A DNA stretch of 64,000 nt from Microplitis mediator (Eukaryota; Arthropoda; Insecta; Hymenoptera; Braconidae): NCBI RefSeq assembly GCF_029852145.1, contig NC_079974.1:20872082-20936081 (forward strand). The letters are read 5' to 3'. A program made the position numbers and the translations under genes. Positions within the stretch are counted from its first letter, which is position 1. Every line of letters starts with the position of its first letter. The notes below the pieces were generated by a model. The model had not been told where the DNA came from. It did not search any database and saw only the letters and a list, made by a program, of their open reading frames with translations. This document shows, one piece after another, positions 22,392 to 34,700 of the stretch.

Positions 22392-25300
22392 TTACAGAAC
22401 TTCAAATTCTTCGCATTCGTACGGTAGTTCATCAACAGCAAACTGTTCAGGATTAGCACTAGTGCTAGTGGCCATCATGTCCTCAGTAACTTCGTAGCCG
22501 CGTCTTATTTCATCTCCACTGCCCTCGCAAAATAGAAACATCGGGTAGTCGACCTTCTGATTCGAAGGCACGAGAGACTGCAGTGAAATAAAAATGAAGA
22601 TTAAGAATAAGATTAAAAATAAAATAAACAAAAAATAATAAACAAAACTCACTCTCTCAATAGTCATAACAAACTTATCAAAAGCCTGTTTATCACAAAA
22701 ATAAAATCCAACGCAACAACTAGGGTCCATTTTTGACAGCAACATTTTCCTAGGAGACGAGCAGTGGAAACTGGCAAGAGGAAAATTATCTTTCCATACA
22801 TCAACGGCTTCTTGGCAATAATGCGGGTCTAGATGAATGAGTTTGTCTTCTTGGTAGCCGATAAAGTAAAGTGAGTGTCTAGGTCGGCCACCAATTACTC
22901 CGATACAGACGTCCAGCTGCAAGAGCGCAGTCAGACAGGGCGCGTAATTTGGATTCAATTTATCGGCGCCCAGTCTCAGTGGTACTAAAAGTATCAAAGA
23001 TTTCCAGCTGCCGTCACTTTTCTCGCAGGCCTTTCTTACATCCTCCAGATAAACTGAAAAGTTTTTATTATCGACAATAAAACTCCTGTTCAATTAATTT
23101 ACTTTTGATATTTATTTAAAATACCTGCGCAGTCTTGGGCAACATATAGAGCCAAATTTTCAAACTGATCATGACGCAGAGCAGCGTCTTTTACAGCCTG
23201 ACTAAGTAAATGAGCAACAGACGCTGGCCCGTACCAATCACCAGCTCTCTTACCCGCAGATGCTCCAAATTTTACTAGTGTATGAATAGACAGTGGGGTC
23301 TGTTCTGTTGGTTGATCACCGAACCATTTTATAATCATACGATGCTTGGCTTCATCTTGTAAATAAATTTCATCTTTTTGATCGGGTCTCCATCTCCAAT
23401 CTATTGACAAAAAATTAAATCATCAATATCACGATGACAATTTTTAATCTGCCGACTGATAGAAATTTTTACGAATGTCCGGTAAAAAATTGGCAACCGA
23501 TTGGGAGTAAATTTAGTCTGGTCAGTAATTTTTATCTGATAAAGATCAGACAGCAACCAGTACAGGTTCGGTTTAAATTTCAGCGAGTCAGTAAGTAAAT
23601 AAATAAATATTTAAAATTACCGCGACCAAGAAAGTGGCAAACCAGTGCCTGTGCCAGCATCATCTGTCCACTTCTGAGCATACACCCCCACCCACAATCA
23701 GTCGTATAAGTGGATCCATTTAAAATAGGAAATTCTTTGCGATACGTCAACCAGAGTCGTGACACAAAGTCCCGTTTAAAACCGTCCATTCCTTCGTCCA
23801 TTATTGTCGCGTCTTCTGCTAAAGATTCATCACCACTTGAGTCTGGATCCAAGCCAGCTTCTGATGCCTTGTCTAGCGACAGAGCTTCCTCTGGTTTCTT
23901 GTAGTAGCAGGAGCCCAGAAGCCACACCGGCGATTCTTTTGAAAAATTTGTTTTCATCTTTGATGCCCATCCTACAAAAGCAAATGATTATTATTTTTAT
24001 TGATGCTGTGCTGGTGGAAATTTTTAGTCTTAGTTTAGTCTAGGCCGGTATTTTAATGTTAAAATAATTATCGAGGCCTTGGTTTAATGGTGAATGCTCA
24101 CACAAACCGTATTTAACATTATTCCACATGGTGAGTAGTTTTGTTTTCACTTTGCTGTCAACTTCTGTTGCCAAAACACTTTCATTGAGCTGGTGTTGAT
24201 GAGTCTCTTCGGTAACGTGGAGTATGTCTGGCATGCCGGCGATTTGTTCAGGAGGGATCAAGCTTGCGAACCAATTGCTGGTACTGGTACCTAAGCCAGC
24301 TTTGAATTTAAAAAAAACAGTAATAATTAGTCGTGTAAAAAAATCGTGGAAAAATTTTGATTTTTCTAAACTTCAAAATGTGACGCACGAACTTTAATTA
24401 AACTTTGGAAAATGCAGAGAAAATCAATTTACTGAAAACTATAAATGAACGTTCGTAGATTCTTCCCAAGTAGCACAGAGACAACTTGGAGATGTCTTTT
24501 AAAAGGACGAGATAAATTTTTTTTGTCTCAAAGCCAAAGTATTTTTATACAAATAAGACATACTTGTTGGTTTAGGAGTCACAGGAAATTTGTCATCTTT
24601 TTTCCGTCAGGAAAAAGTCATTTCCATTGAAAAATTGTTTAGATGACTCATTCGTAATTTAATTTTTGCTGTCACTTGTGTCAAGTCTTTTAGGCAGATA
24701 TTATTTTGGTGATTAATTTCTGATTGTTGTCAACAATTTAGTGTCTTTAGGTCAAAAAAATGCCTCAAAACTTCTATCTTCCCAAGTAGCACAGACAGTT
24801 TTAAGATGTCTTTTAAAAGGACGAGATAAATTTTTTTTTGTCTCAAAGCCAAGTATTTTTATATAAATAAGACATACAGATGTTGGTTTAGGAGTCATAG
24901 GAAACTTATCATCTTTTTTCCGTCCCAAAAAAATGATTTCCATTGAAAAATTGTTTAGATGACTCATTTGTAATTTAATTTTTGCTGTCACTTGTGTCAA
25001 GTCTTTTAGGCAGATATTTTTTCGGTGATAAATTTCTGATTGTTGTCAACAATTTGATGTCTTTATGTCAAAAAACTGCCTCAAAACTTCTATCTTACAA
25101 ATGTCACAAACTCAAGTCTGCTGTTTGAGTTTTGTAAATTTTTTTACTCTCCATCGAAACTGCTAGGCTTCATAATTTTTTTCAGTGCAAACACATTCAG
25201 AAAAAGGTTATTCTGAGTTTTTTTAGGATGTCAATAATATCAGGATGTCCATTGACTTTTCTCTTGAATTTTCCAGTCCAAAAAAAGTTGACGTTTTGAA

Positions 25301-25669
25301 GTTTAGATTTTTTTTACACGGCATAAATAATTTTATTGAATGACATCTAGATGGCACATTGTCAATCAACCAGTCACCAGTCATCAGTAATATTAATATC
25401 GTTGATAAAAATATATTTAACACAATGACAGTAAGTACCAGAGTAATAAAGCAGAGACCAGGTGACGTGTCATCTGGGTCAATAATAAAAATATTTGCTC
25501 TACATAAATATTAAATTTAAATGTTTGCAGTTGATGATGATTTATGTAACTCATCAGATAGCAATTAGTGTTAATTATCATAACATATTTAAAATATAAT
25601 TTAATTTGTGAAATTAAATAATATATACTTACTTAACCTTTCTCGAGGGGATTTCACTTGCCCATTCAT
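22392..25669 (-). CDS. Atg4: Autophagy cysteine protease ATG4 (ATG4C/D type)
   Basis: ATG4 cleaves the C-terminus of ATG8/LC3-family proteins so they can be lipidated, and later delipidates them. Six minus-strand exons, 25669-25633, 24299-24108, 23971-23621, 23400-23125, 23053-22653 and 22577-22392, join in phase to 480 residues. Family landmarks are WNNVKYGW, FSKESPVWLLGSCY, the catalytic TDCGWGCMLRSGQMMLAQ (Cys173), AGDWYGPASVAHLL, GGRPRHSLYFIGYQED, and LDPHYCQ with catalytic Asp361 and His363. FHCSSPRKM and MDPSCCVGFYF follow. The LPRD/LGRDWRW and DPHYCQ wording favours the C/D subfamily (fly Atg4b-like). The C-terminus EEFEVL resembles an LC3-interacting motif. The 12-codon first exon is the least certain part: it was chosen because its GTAAGTA donor gives the required phase. 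Intron 1 holds a repeat element. Confidence 0.95.
24331..25321. repeat. Inverted-repeat element with internal 316-bp tandem duplication, in Atg4 intron 1
   Basis: The outer ends CGTGTAAAAAAATC and the inverted GATTTTTTTTACACG are mirrored, followed by ACTTCAAAATGTG against CGTTTTGAAGTTTA. Inside, a unit beginning TCTTCCCAAGTAGCACAG at 24461 is repeated at 24777 with only scattered differences, and both units carry TTAAAAGGACGAGATAAATT. Confidence 0.75.
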
Positions 25670-26096
25670 GATTGACAGGCAGAAGATTTGAATTGTTGAA
25701 GTGCATAAATGTGTTAATTGTAATTTATATAAAAATTATAAATAATAACAAAAAATACTATTTTATACGTCAGATAAATTTATTTCTTGCAGGTTAGTGG
25801 TAGGATTTACATTTTATTGGACTCAAGATATTTAAATATGTCAACTGACGATCCGACAGTTTATTTTAAAATTTATATTTAGCTTTTGTTTAAATTCTTT
25901 TGCAAATAGAGATTATTTGTGGAGATAAATTTATTATCACCTATCACACATTGACACTTACTAGCGTTCTCTTTTACTGATATCTCCTTTTTTATTTTAT
26001 TTTATTTACTTTTTTTTTTTGTTTATTTTAATTCACTTGACAATTTTATTTTTTACTTTACCAACTGTCAGTTCAGTAGAATAATTATTTAAATTT

Positions 26097-26185
26097 TATG
26101 ATCTGGAGTTAAAAAATAAATTATAAAAAAATGCACATGTAGAAAATTTGAAAAACTACAGGTGCAATTTTTCAAAATATTTTTT
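26097..26185. repeat. Family A fragment
   Basis: Only the core, ATGCACATGTAGAAAAT and CTACAGGTGCAATTTTTCA, with a damaged left end is present. Confidence 0.55.
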
Positions 26186-26486
26186 TTTAATTAAAAAATA
26201 AATATATGAGGTAATTTTATTTTACAATTATTTTGGGTACTGTTTTTATTTATTATTATTATTTAAATATTTAAGACGTAATATATATGTATATATGTAA
26301 AATACTGACAAATATATTAAATCTATATACATATTTACTTGTGTATATATAATTAACATAGATACTATGGTATATATATTTTATCAAAGTGTTAACTGTA
26401 GGGTAGGTCAGTGCACTGATGACATTTTTATTTTATTTATTTAGTTATCTAATTTATTATTAAAATGTATATATATATTTTTTTAT

Positions 26487-26690
26487 ATGATCCTGAAGTT
26501 AGCAGACATTTAAAAATTTTTGAATTTTCGTTTTTCAATAAATCAATTGCTAAAAAATAATATAAAAATATGCACATGTAGAAAATTTTAAAAACTACAG
26601 GTGCAATTTCTTTAAATATTTTTTTTCTTCTGATTTATCGTCTAAAAAAAGATCCAAAAATTATTAGACGTCTGCTAATTTCAGTATCAT
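26487..26690. repeat. Family A foldback element
   Basis: A complete copy, from ATGATCCTGAAGTTAGCAGAC to GTCTGCTAATTTCAGTATCAT. Confidence 0.8.
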
Positions 26691-26935
26691 TTTTTTATGT
26701 GTATTATTTATGTAATTTTAAAAAGAGATTTAAATATTTATAGTCATATATTATTGTTCGGAAAAAACATTTTTTACCTCAAGGAAAAAAGAAAACAGTA
26801 AAATTACAATTTTATGCAAAGTAGCGCGAAAGTCAAATAAAAAACTGGAAAGATTTTTCAAAATTTTGAATGTTACCTCAGTAGGAGATTTTACTGCTCA
26901 AGATTTCCTGTCATGTCTAAATTAACAAAAAATTA

Positions 26936-27141
26936 ATGATCCTGAAGTTAGCAGACAATTCAAAATTTTTTATTTCTTTTTTTGAACAATTAAATTTGCA
27001 GAAAAAAAAAAACTAAAAATATGCACATGTAGAAAATTTGTAAAACTACAGGTGCAATTTTTTCAAATATTTTTTTTCTTCTGATTTATCGTCTAAAAAA
27101 AGATCCAAAAATTATTAGACGTCTGTTAACTTCAGTATCAT
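26936..27141. repeat. Family A foldback element
   Basis: A complete copy, ATGATCCTGAAGTTAGCAGAC to GTCTGTTAACTTCAGTATCAT. Its right half is nearly identical to that of the copy at 26487-26690, suggesting recent relationship. Confidence 0.8.
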
Positions 27142-28757
27142 AAAAATTAATGATACAGAACTTTTATCAGCTGCGAGAAAAAACGCGGGAAAATTTTAAG
27201 TGAAATAAATATTTTTGAAATGTCAATTTTATATAAATGTTCTACAGGCAAAAAATATAAATTTTTTGTGAAATTTTACGTAAATGAAAAAAATTTTTAT
27301 TGTTATTGTAATCAAAACTGTGGGATTTTTTTTTCAAATTTAATCAGAATTGTAACTTTTTTTTACGATAATAAAAAATTAATGTAAATATTGAATAGAA
27401 AACGTGATTAATAATTTACTGTCATTATTTTCTTGTGGTTTAAAATTTAAATTTTATTTGCTGCCTGTGCGTACTCAGTTTAAAATAATAATTCCACTTT
27501 TATGGAGTGTAATTATGGTATAAATTTATTTATAGAAAGAAGAAGAAAAACTGAAATAAGATAAGATTTTTCCCAACCAACGATTTAAAAGTTTCATTAA
27601 TTTTCACGATTTTCTTTGAAATTTACAACCGCGAAAAATTTTCACGCCATCTATCCGCGCACTCATAAATTTCTTCACTTAAAATTAAAAATAAATAAAT
27701 ACATGACATATTCAAACTACGCATGCGCGAATTCAAAAAACCGCGCTTCTATATTTTAATTCAAATTATCCTATTTTTAAAAATAGATAAAACCCCAATC
27801 TATTTCTTACCCACCGTAACCCAAAATACCCATCCAATAATTTCCAAACCTCTAGATAAAAAGTAAAAAATTTCAATTTAAACTCCCCAACTTTTTTTAA
27901 AAATATCCCAAGGCCATTAAATAAAAAACATAAATAAATATAACAATAAGTGGATTTATCTTCAACCTTCCTCGTCTCCACAAGGTTTTATTCTCCATCA
28001 ATCCTATTATTAATAATAAAAAAAACTATATATATAAAAAAATAAAGTTGAATAAAATTGTAGAGCGCAAACTCCATCGAGTTCTCGTCTAATTCTACCT
28101 CCTTCTTATCACCACAATCTGGATGTTTCTGTCCTCTTCCAACTCACAGCAAGTCTCCAATGTGTTCCCCCAGCCCAGCAAGTCATCAGCCAGCATTGAA
28201 CAACATTCTATCCCGCCGATCCCACCTTTCATTTCGTGGATATCAAGATCCCACGTGATACGCGACACAACTTATACTACGATATCTGTGTTACCGAGTT
28301 GCGAGTTACATGTTTTAGTTTTAAGTCAGTACTCAGACACTGCCTGAGACTCAGTATCACTACAGTAATTATTATTCCATTACTTATCACTACTATTCAT
28401 TAGTTAGTTTTCCCCCACTGCAAGTGAAATTAATTTAAAACACGATCAAAATTTTTTTAAACTCCAATCGCGAGTGTGAAATATAATTTAAGTGAAATTA
28501 TAAATTTTAATATTGCATTTATTTACACAAGTAATTAGTTATTAATTACTAATAATAATTATTATTGAATTGCGTAAATTTCATTTTTCCGTAATGAAAA
28601 AAATGTAAAACTGTTTGTTGATAAACGTGCAGCAAATGTGGGATCAATACGAGATGGAAAAGACGGAGACGACGTTGTCAATGTCAACAATACATTAAAA
28701 ATAACAACTTTTTTTGATTTTATTTCTTGTTAATATTTTTTGAAAAAATACACAACT

Positions 28758-31700
28758 ATGGATAATGAGCAGTACTCAAATTCTGTACTATTAAATACGT
28801 TTGTTATTAAAAAAAAAAGATGCAAAGTATATTTTCATAATGGAACACTAGTTTGGCAAACGGAGCGACCGCCTTACAGTAAGAATTTTATTTTAATTAT
28901 TAATTATTATTTTTTTTTGAAATTATCAAACATTTAATTGCTGTACTTAAGTGGGTGCTCTAGTAATTTGATGATACATTGCGTGGGAGTCTATTGTATG
29001 TATTGTTATCTTTGTACGTGAAAGTTCCTGTTACCGGTTCGGTTAAGTCTAGTGTACGTTTTTTTATTTTCTTTTCCTGTATTACTCTTCTCTAGTACAG
29101 CATATCGTTAACGGTAAAAAAAAAACAATAAATAAAAAATATTTTTTTATTTCGTAATTAAATTTCTCTGTGTTTATTTCAAATTGGAGTAGATGTTAAT
29201 TAATTAAATTAAATTTAATTAAATATTGGTCTTATTAAAAAAATTTTTGAACAAAAGTTGTAGGAAATTTAATTTTCTAAAAAAAATGTCTCTTATGATT
29301 TTTTTATACGATCAATATTTTCACCGTAATTCAAAAATTAAGATCCATAATGAATGATTCAAAATTCGGGGAATTATGAAAATCTTAATTTTGAAATTAC
29401 GGCTTTCTTATTGGTCCTAAGAAAAAATTATAAGAGGTTTTCTTTTTAGAAAATTAAATTTCCTATAACTTTTGTTTGAAAAATTTTTTAATAAGACCAA
29501 TATTTTCCTCGTAATATAAAAAATTTCACATCACTAAGTAATGATTTTTAAATTAACGTAAAAATCCTGACCCTAATAATGACGGTAATGAATTTTTGGA
29601 GTGAAAATTAAAAAATAGACAATTACAGTCTTGTAGTTTTTTTAAATTCGATAGTTATGAGAATTTATTCTTTGTAAGATGACCCTGAGAGGCGACTTAG
29701 AGGAAATTTTATTAATGATTCTAATGACATTTATTTATCACTGGGTAATTTAATAGTGACGTTAATGGGAAACATAAAAAATTGTTGATAAAAAAAAATC
29801 TAGTAGTAAAAATTTTTTAAAAATAAATTTTATAATATAGTTTACATTATTTGTGATTTTTCATATAACTTTACAATGTAACAAAGATAAAATTTATCAC
29901 TTTTCTACATAAATATTTAATTTTTTAAATTTAGCAGAAAAAATTGAGTTTGAATTTAAATCATGGCCGCGTTTTTTTTCCATGACAACTTTTTTTTGTA
30001 TGAAAGGTAAAAAAAGTAAGTGATGGAAATTATATTTAAAAAGGCCATGGACCTGATTCATGACCTTCAATTGCAACGTGACGTTGAAATTATTATAAAA
30101 TTTAACACAACAATTTTTAAATTTAAAATCTGTGAATGTCCAGACTAAAGTTTAGCGCAAAGTTAATAATTAAATAAGTAAACATTTAAGATTTAAGATT
30201 TAAATAAATTTAAATATTTATACGATAGTAAAATTGAGAAATATGATAATCGCGATTGCATATAAAAAATAAATATCACGTATGTTACAAAGATCATTTT
30301 ACTATTTATTATAATAAATAAATAATTATTAAAATTTATAAAAATGAGTTTTTATTACGAAACCCCCGAGTACTTACGTCAGTAGCGCAATGCAAGTAAT
30401 TTGCTAGCTATCGTTAAGTGACGTGCAAATGTACCAACTTGTTATCACTTCCTTTACACATTAAATATAAATGTATATACAGCGACACGTGTCTTTTGTA
30501 TATTAAGTATTTTAATACTTTGTATTTATAAAATATATGATAATTAATTAATTGTTGTATATAAAAAAAATATCTAATTCAATTACTGAGTAATAACGTT
30601 TATGTTAATAGATAAAAAAGGTCAAAGATAAAACAATTGTAATTAATTTATTTAATTAGCCGTTAAGATTGTATTATAAATGATAAGTTATTAATTATCA
30701 TAATAACAAAGGGGATTTGGTATTTAAATTAATGTTATTATGTTTTTGTTTGACAGTCAGGTGGACATTACCGCTGACAGACGCTCTGGCTGTTAATTAT
30801 GGCGATGATTACATACCTGAGACGAGGATAAAGGAAAAAGATCCGGATGCGATTGGACCCACGTCGCCGACGAGTTTTATTCTTCACTATGCCGCGAGAG
30901 GCCCGAAAAATCGCTGGAGTCATCATAATGTTGTGATGAGTCATACTGACCCGAGACAAGTCGCTTCGTGGGTTAAAACTATCAGAAATTATTTACTGAG
31001 TAGGTTTTCTTTAATGATCCTGAGGTTAGCGGAGAATTAAAAATTTTCGGGTTTTTTTTTTCAACAAATCGGTTACAAAAAAATAATATAAAAATATGCA
31101 CATGGAGAAAATTTAAAAAACTACAGGTGGAATTTTTTCAAATTTTTTTTATAATTTATCGTCTAAAAGAAAATCCAAAAATTATTAGACGTCGGCTAAC
31201 TTCAGTATCATTTTTTTTAAATTAGATTTAGATTTTTTTTTTTTTTGAAAGGCGATACGCTACCGGACTTCTTTCTCACAGAAAAATAATCGGGACTATC
31301 TTTGTTGCACTCGTAGAGTCAATGTGAATTTTAAAACAATTTTTCTCGGAGACGAATTTGAATTTTTGAAAATATGAAATTTCTAGATGAGCGTGAATGT
31401 AGCAGACATCAGACAAATTTGAAATTATAAATAAATGGAGTAAATAATTTAAAAAAAAATATTTATAAAAAATGCACTTACTAATTTTTAAATTTTTTGA
31501 AAGCGCATTTTTTAAAATTTTATTTTATTAATTATTTACTCTATTTATTAATAATTTTAAATTTGTCTGTCTGCTACATTCACACTCGTAATTTCTAGAC
31601 GATCGCGAAGTTAGCAGACAAAAATTTTCGAATTTTTTTTTCAACGACTTAATTTAAAAAAAAAATTTGAATAAAAATATATACATGTAGAAAATTAAAA

Positions 31701-34700
31701 AAACTATAGGTGCAATTACTTCAAATATTTTTTTTTTTATAGTTTGTTGTTTAAAAAACAATCCAAAAATTATTCGACGTCGGCTAACTTCAGTATCATA
31801 ATTTCTAGCCCTATGTTAAGGTTTTAAAAAACGCTAAAGACTCTATTTTAGGTTTCCAGTTGTTGTCTATGAATTACATTTATTTGAAAATCGGTTACCG
31901 TTATCCCTTAAATAGAACAAAAATCTTCTTACATTTTTTAAATTATTCGTTATGTCAAGTTTTGCTTTGAAAGTCTAAAGTCTACAGAATTACAATTTTT
32001 CTTTTTTATTAAATTAAAAAATAAAAATTTTTTATTATTTTTCAAATAATTTTAAAATTTTTTAGTTATCAAAATTATTCCATGATCCTGAAATTGACGG
32101 ACAATTTTTTTTTTTTTTTTTTCAAATCAATTACAAAACAAACTAAAAATATGCACGTGTAGGAAATTAAAAAAATTATATGTGCAATTTTTTTTTTTAT
32201 AATTTGTTTTGAAAAAAATCAAAAAATTATTAGACGTCAGAACTTCAGTATCATATTATTCATCATGATTAGTTTCGCTGCAAAAGTCTAAAGTCGAAAG
32301 AAATCTATTTTTTTTTTTTTTTTTCATGATTAAAAATAATTATCGTGTTTCTTATTTTAAATTACACGATAAATAGTAAAAAAAAATATGGAAAATAATG
32401 AACATTTAAAAGTGTTTCGTAATACTCGACAACCGGTTATTAATAAAATAATAGAATGTCGGTTACTTTTATTTTCACAATACAGAGATTTAAAATAAGA
32501 AAAAAAATAAATAAATACTCAAGTATTTATTGTTTGGATGCGGAAAAAATTTATGGAGTACAATTGTATTTTTTTTTTTTATACTCGCAATGATTAAATT
32601 TATCATAGAGTAAATATTTAATAAAAATTAGTGACTATTGATTATTTAAAGTACTTTATTATATAAGTAGTTATTTTAGTCTGAGTATTGATCTTTCATA
32701 CTCATGTAACATTAAGCGATCATTAACTTGTGTCCTTGAAGTAAATTTGTAAGCCATTGACTTGTTTGTATGTGGATGTTTGTACGTGATTTAGAATCAA
32801 GTATGTCAACTAAACAATTGATGTGGATTTATTTAATGTTTTATTTGCAGGCATTGCTCATCGGCCAAGACGGATAATCGTCTTTGTAAACCCATTTGGG
32901 GGTAAAAAGAAAGGGACTAAGATATGGGAAAAACAAGTCCAGCCGTTAATGAAACTAGCTTGTGTTGAAATGAAGACAATTATTACTGAGAGAGCTGGAC
33001 ATATTCATGACTGTTTGCTCAATTATAATTTAGATGACATTGAGGTAAATTGCTTTTCATTTTTTATGATAATTAATTAAGTTGTAGTCACACGGGGTAA
33101 CTTTTGCCTGTCAGCATAACAATGCCCGAAAAAAATCGGGAGTAAATACGGACTTTATTTAAATTCGAATTCGCTCACTTCGTATACGGAGTAAAATTTT
33201 ATTTGAATACGAGTCCACTTTGATCTGAAGTTTTAATGTTAAAATAAACTCCCCCTTGGAGTGGATTTCACTCCGAACTCCGAAGGGATTAAAAAAAAAA
33301 TTATTCGCTCCACGTTTACTCCGTAAATTTTTTTGACAGTGCAGTAGAAAATTATTCGACTAGTGGAATCTAGATTTTTGTATTTAAATAGAGCATTTTA
33401 TTTCCCGCGACCCGGGTCAAAAATAAAACTTGATTTAGACTTGCTTCACCTTATTTTCTTTTGAAGTTACCGATTTGCCGACGATTTTTCGATAAGATCT
33501 CGACTTTTTCGACTTAAATTAAATTTTTTTCAACTTTTTCAACTTTTTTTATCTTAGTTTCAACTTATTTCATCTTATTCGTATTTTTTGATCTTAGTTT
33601 GAACTTATTCGTATTTACTTTGAGCACGATAGTTATTCACCTTACTTTTGACTTGCTAAACCAAATTGAAAAAAAGTTATTTATTCGCCTTACTTTCGCC
33701 TTAATATATCAAAATTGTTGCACTTTAATTTTGACTTTTTCGCCTTATAATTTAAGTCGAATGAGTTTAAATCGAATTAATTTCGACTTGATTTAGACTT
33801 TCTCGCCTTATGTTTTAAGTCGAATAAGTCTGAACAAAATCAATTTCGACTTGATCTTGACTTTTTCGTCTTAAAATTTAAGTCGAATAAGTCTAAACCA
33901 AGTCAATTTCGACTTGATTTCAACTTTTTCGTCTTAAATCGTGACTAAGTAAGCCATTTAAGTCTAAACCAAGGCAAAAAATCAATGTATTTCATATCTC
34001 CGTAAAAAAAAGTCGAGTTTGTCTTGTGAAAAACGGCTCCAAATTTCTAAATCAAGTTTTATTTTTGACCCGGGGAAACACGAAAAAAATTTACGATAAG
34101 GAAAAATGTCTGCTTAATAATTTTAAAAAATGATAACAAAATTTTTTAAATTTTAGGCAGTAGTTTGTGTGGGTGGTGACGGCACATTTGCAGAAGTATT
34201 TAACGGTCTGATATTACGAGCAGCTAAAGATCATCATGTAGATCCAAACAATCCTGACGTAACACTTCCATTTCCTAAATTACCTGTCGGTGTGATACCA
34301 AGCGGAAGTACTGACACTGTTGCTTACAGTCTTCACGGTACCACGGACGTTCAAACAGCCGTAATTCACATAATATTTGGAGATACAACGGGCCTTGATA
34401 TTTCCTCAGTCCATGGAGATCAAACCCTCCAACGATTGTACGCAAGTGTTTTGAGTTACGGTTACCTCGGAGACGTGATACGTGACAGCGAAAAATTTCG
34501 CTGGATGGGACCCCAACGCTACGACTATTCCGGTTTCAAAAAAATAATAGCGAACCGTGGGTATGAAGGTGAAATTGAGTTACTATCAGATCCTTGTCAT
34601 CCAGCAGCGAGCACCCGGTGTACGAAAAATTGCGGACGCTGCATTCGTCATATGCACAATAGTCTTGCGGATAAAGAAATTGCAAGGTGGCTGACAGTGA

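Larger units (their letters stand above)
25670..28757. promoter_or_regulatory. Divergent intergenic region between Atg4 and ceramide kinase
   Basis: The genes are head to head. An NRF1/Ewg-like palindrome, TACGCATGCGCGA, lies at 27718-27730, similar to the motif in the ALDH6A1/SPS1 gap. The interval from 28080 to 28350 is GC-richer and may be 5'UTR of the kinase. Three family A elements occupy part of the left half. I found no coding exon. Transcription starts cannot be placed. Confidence 0.45.
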
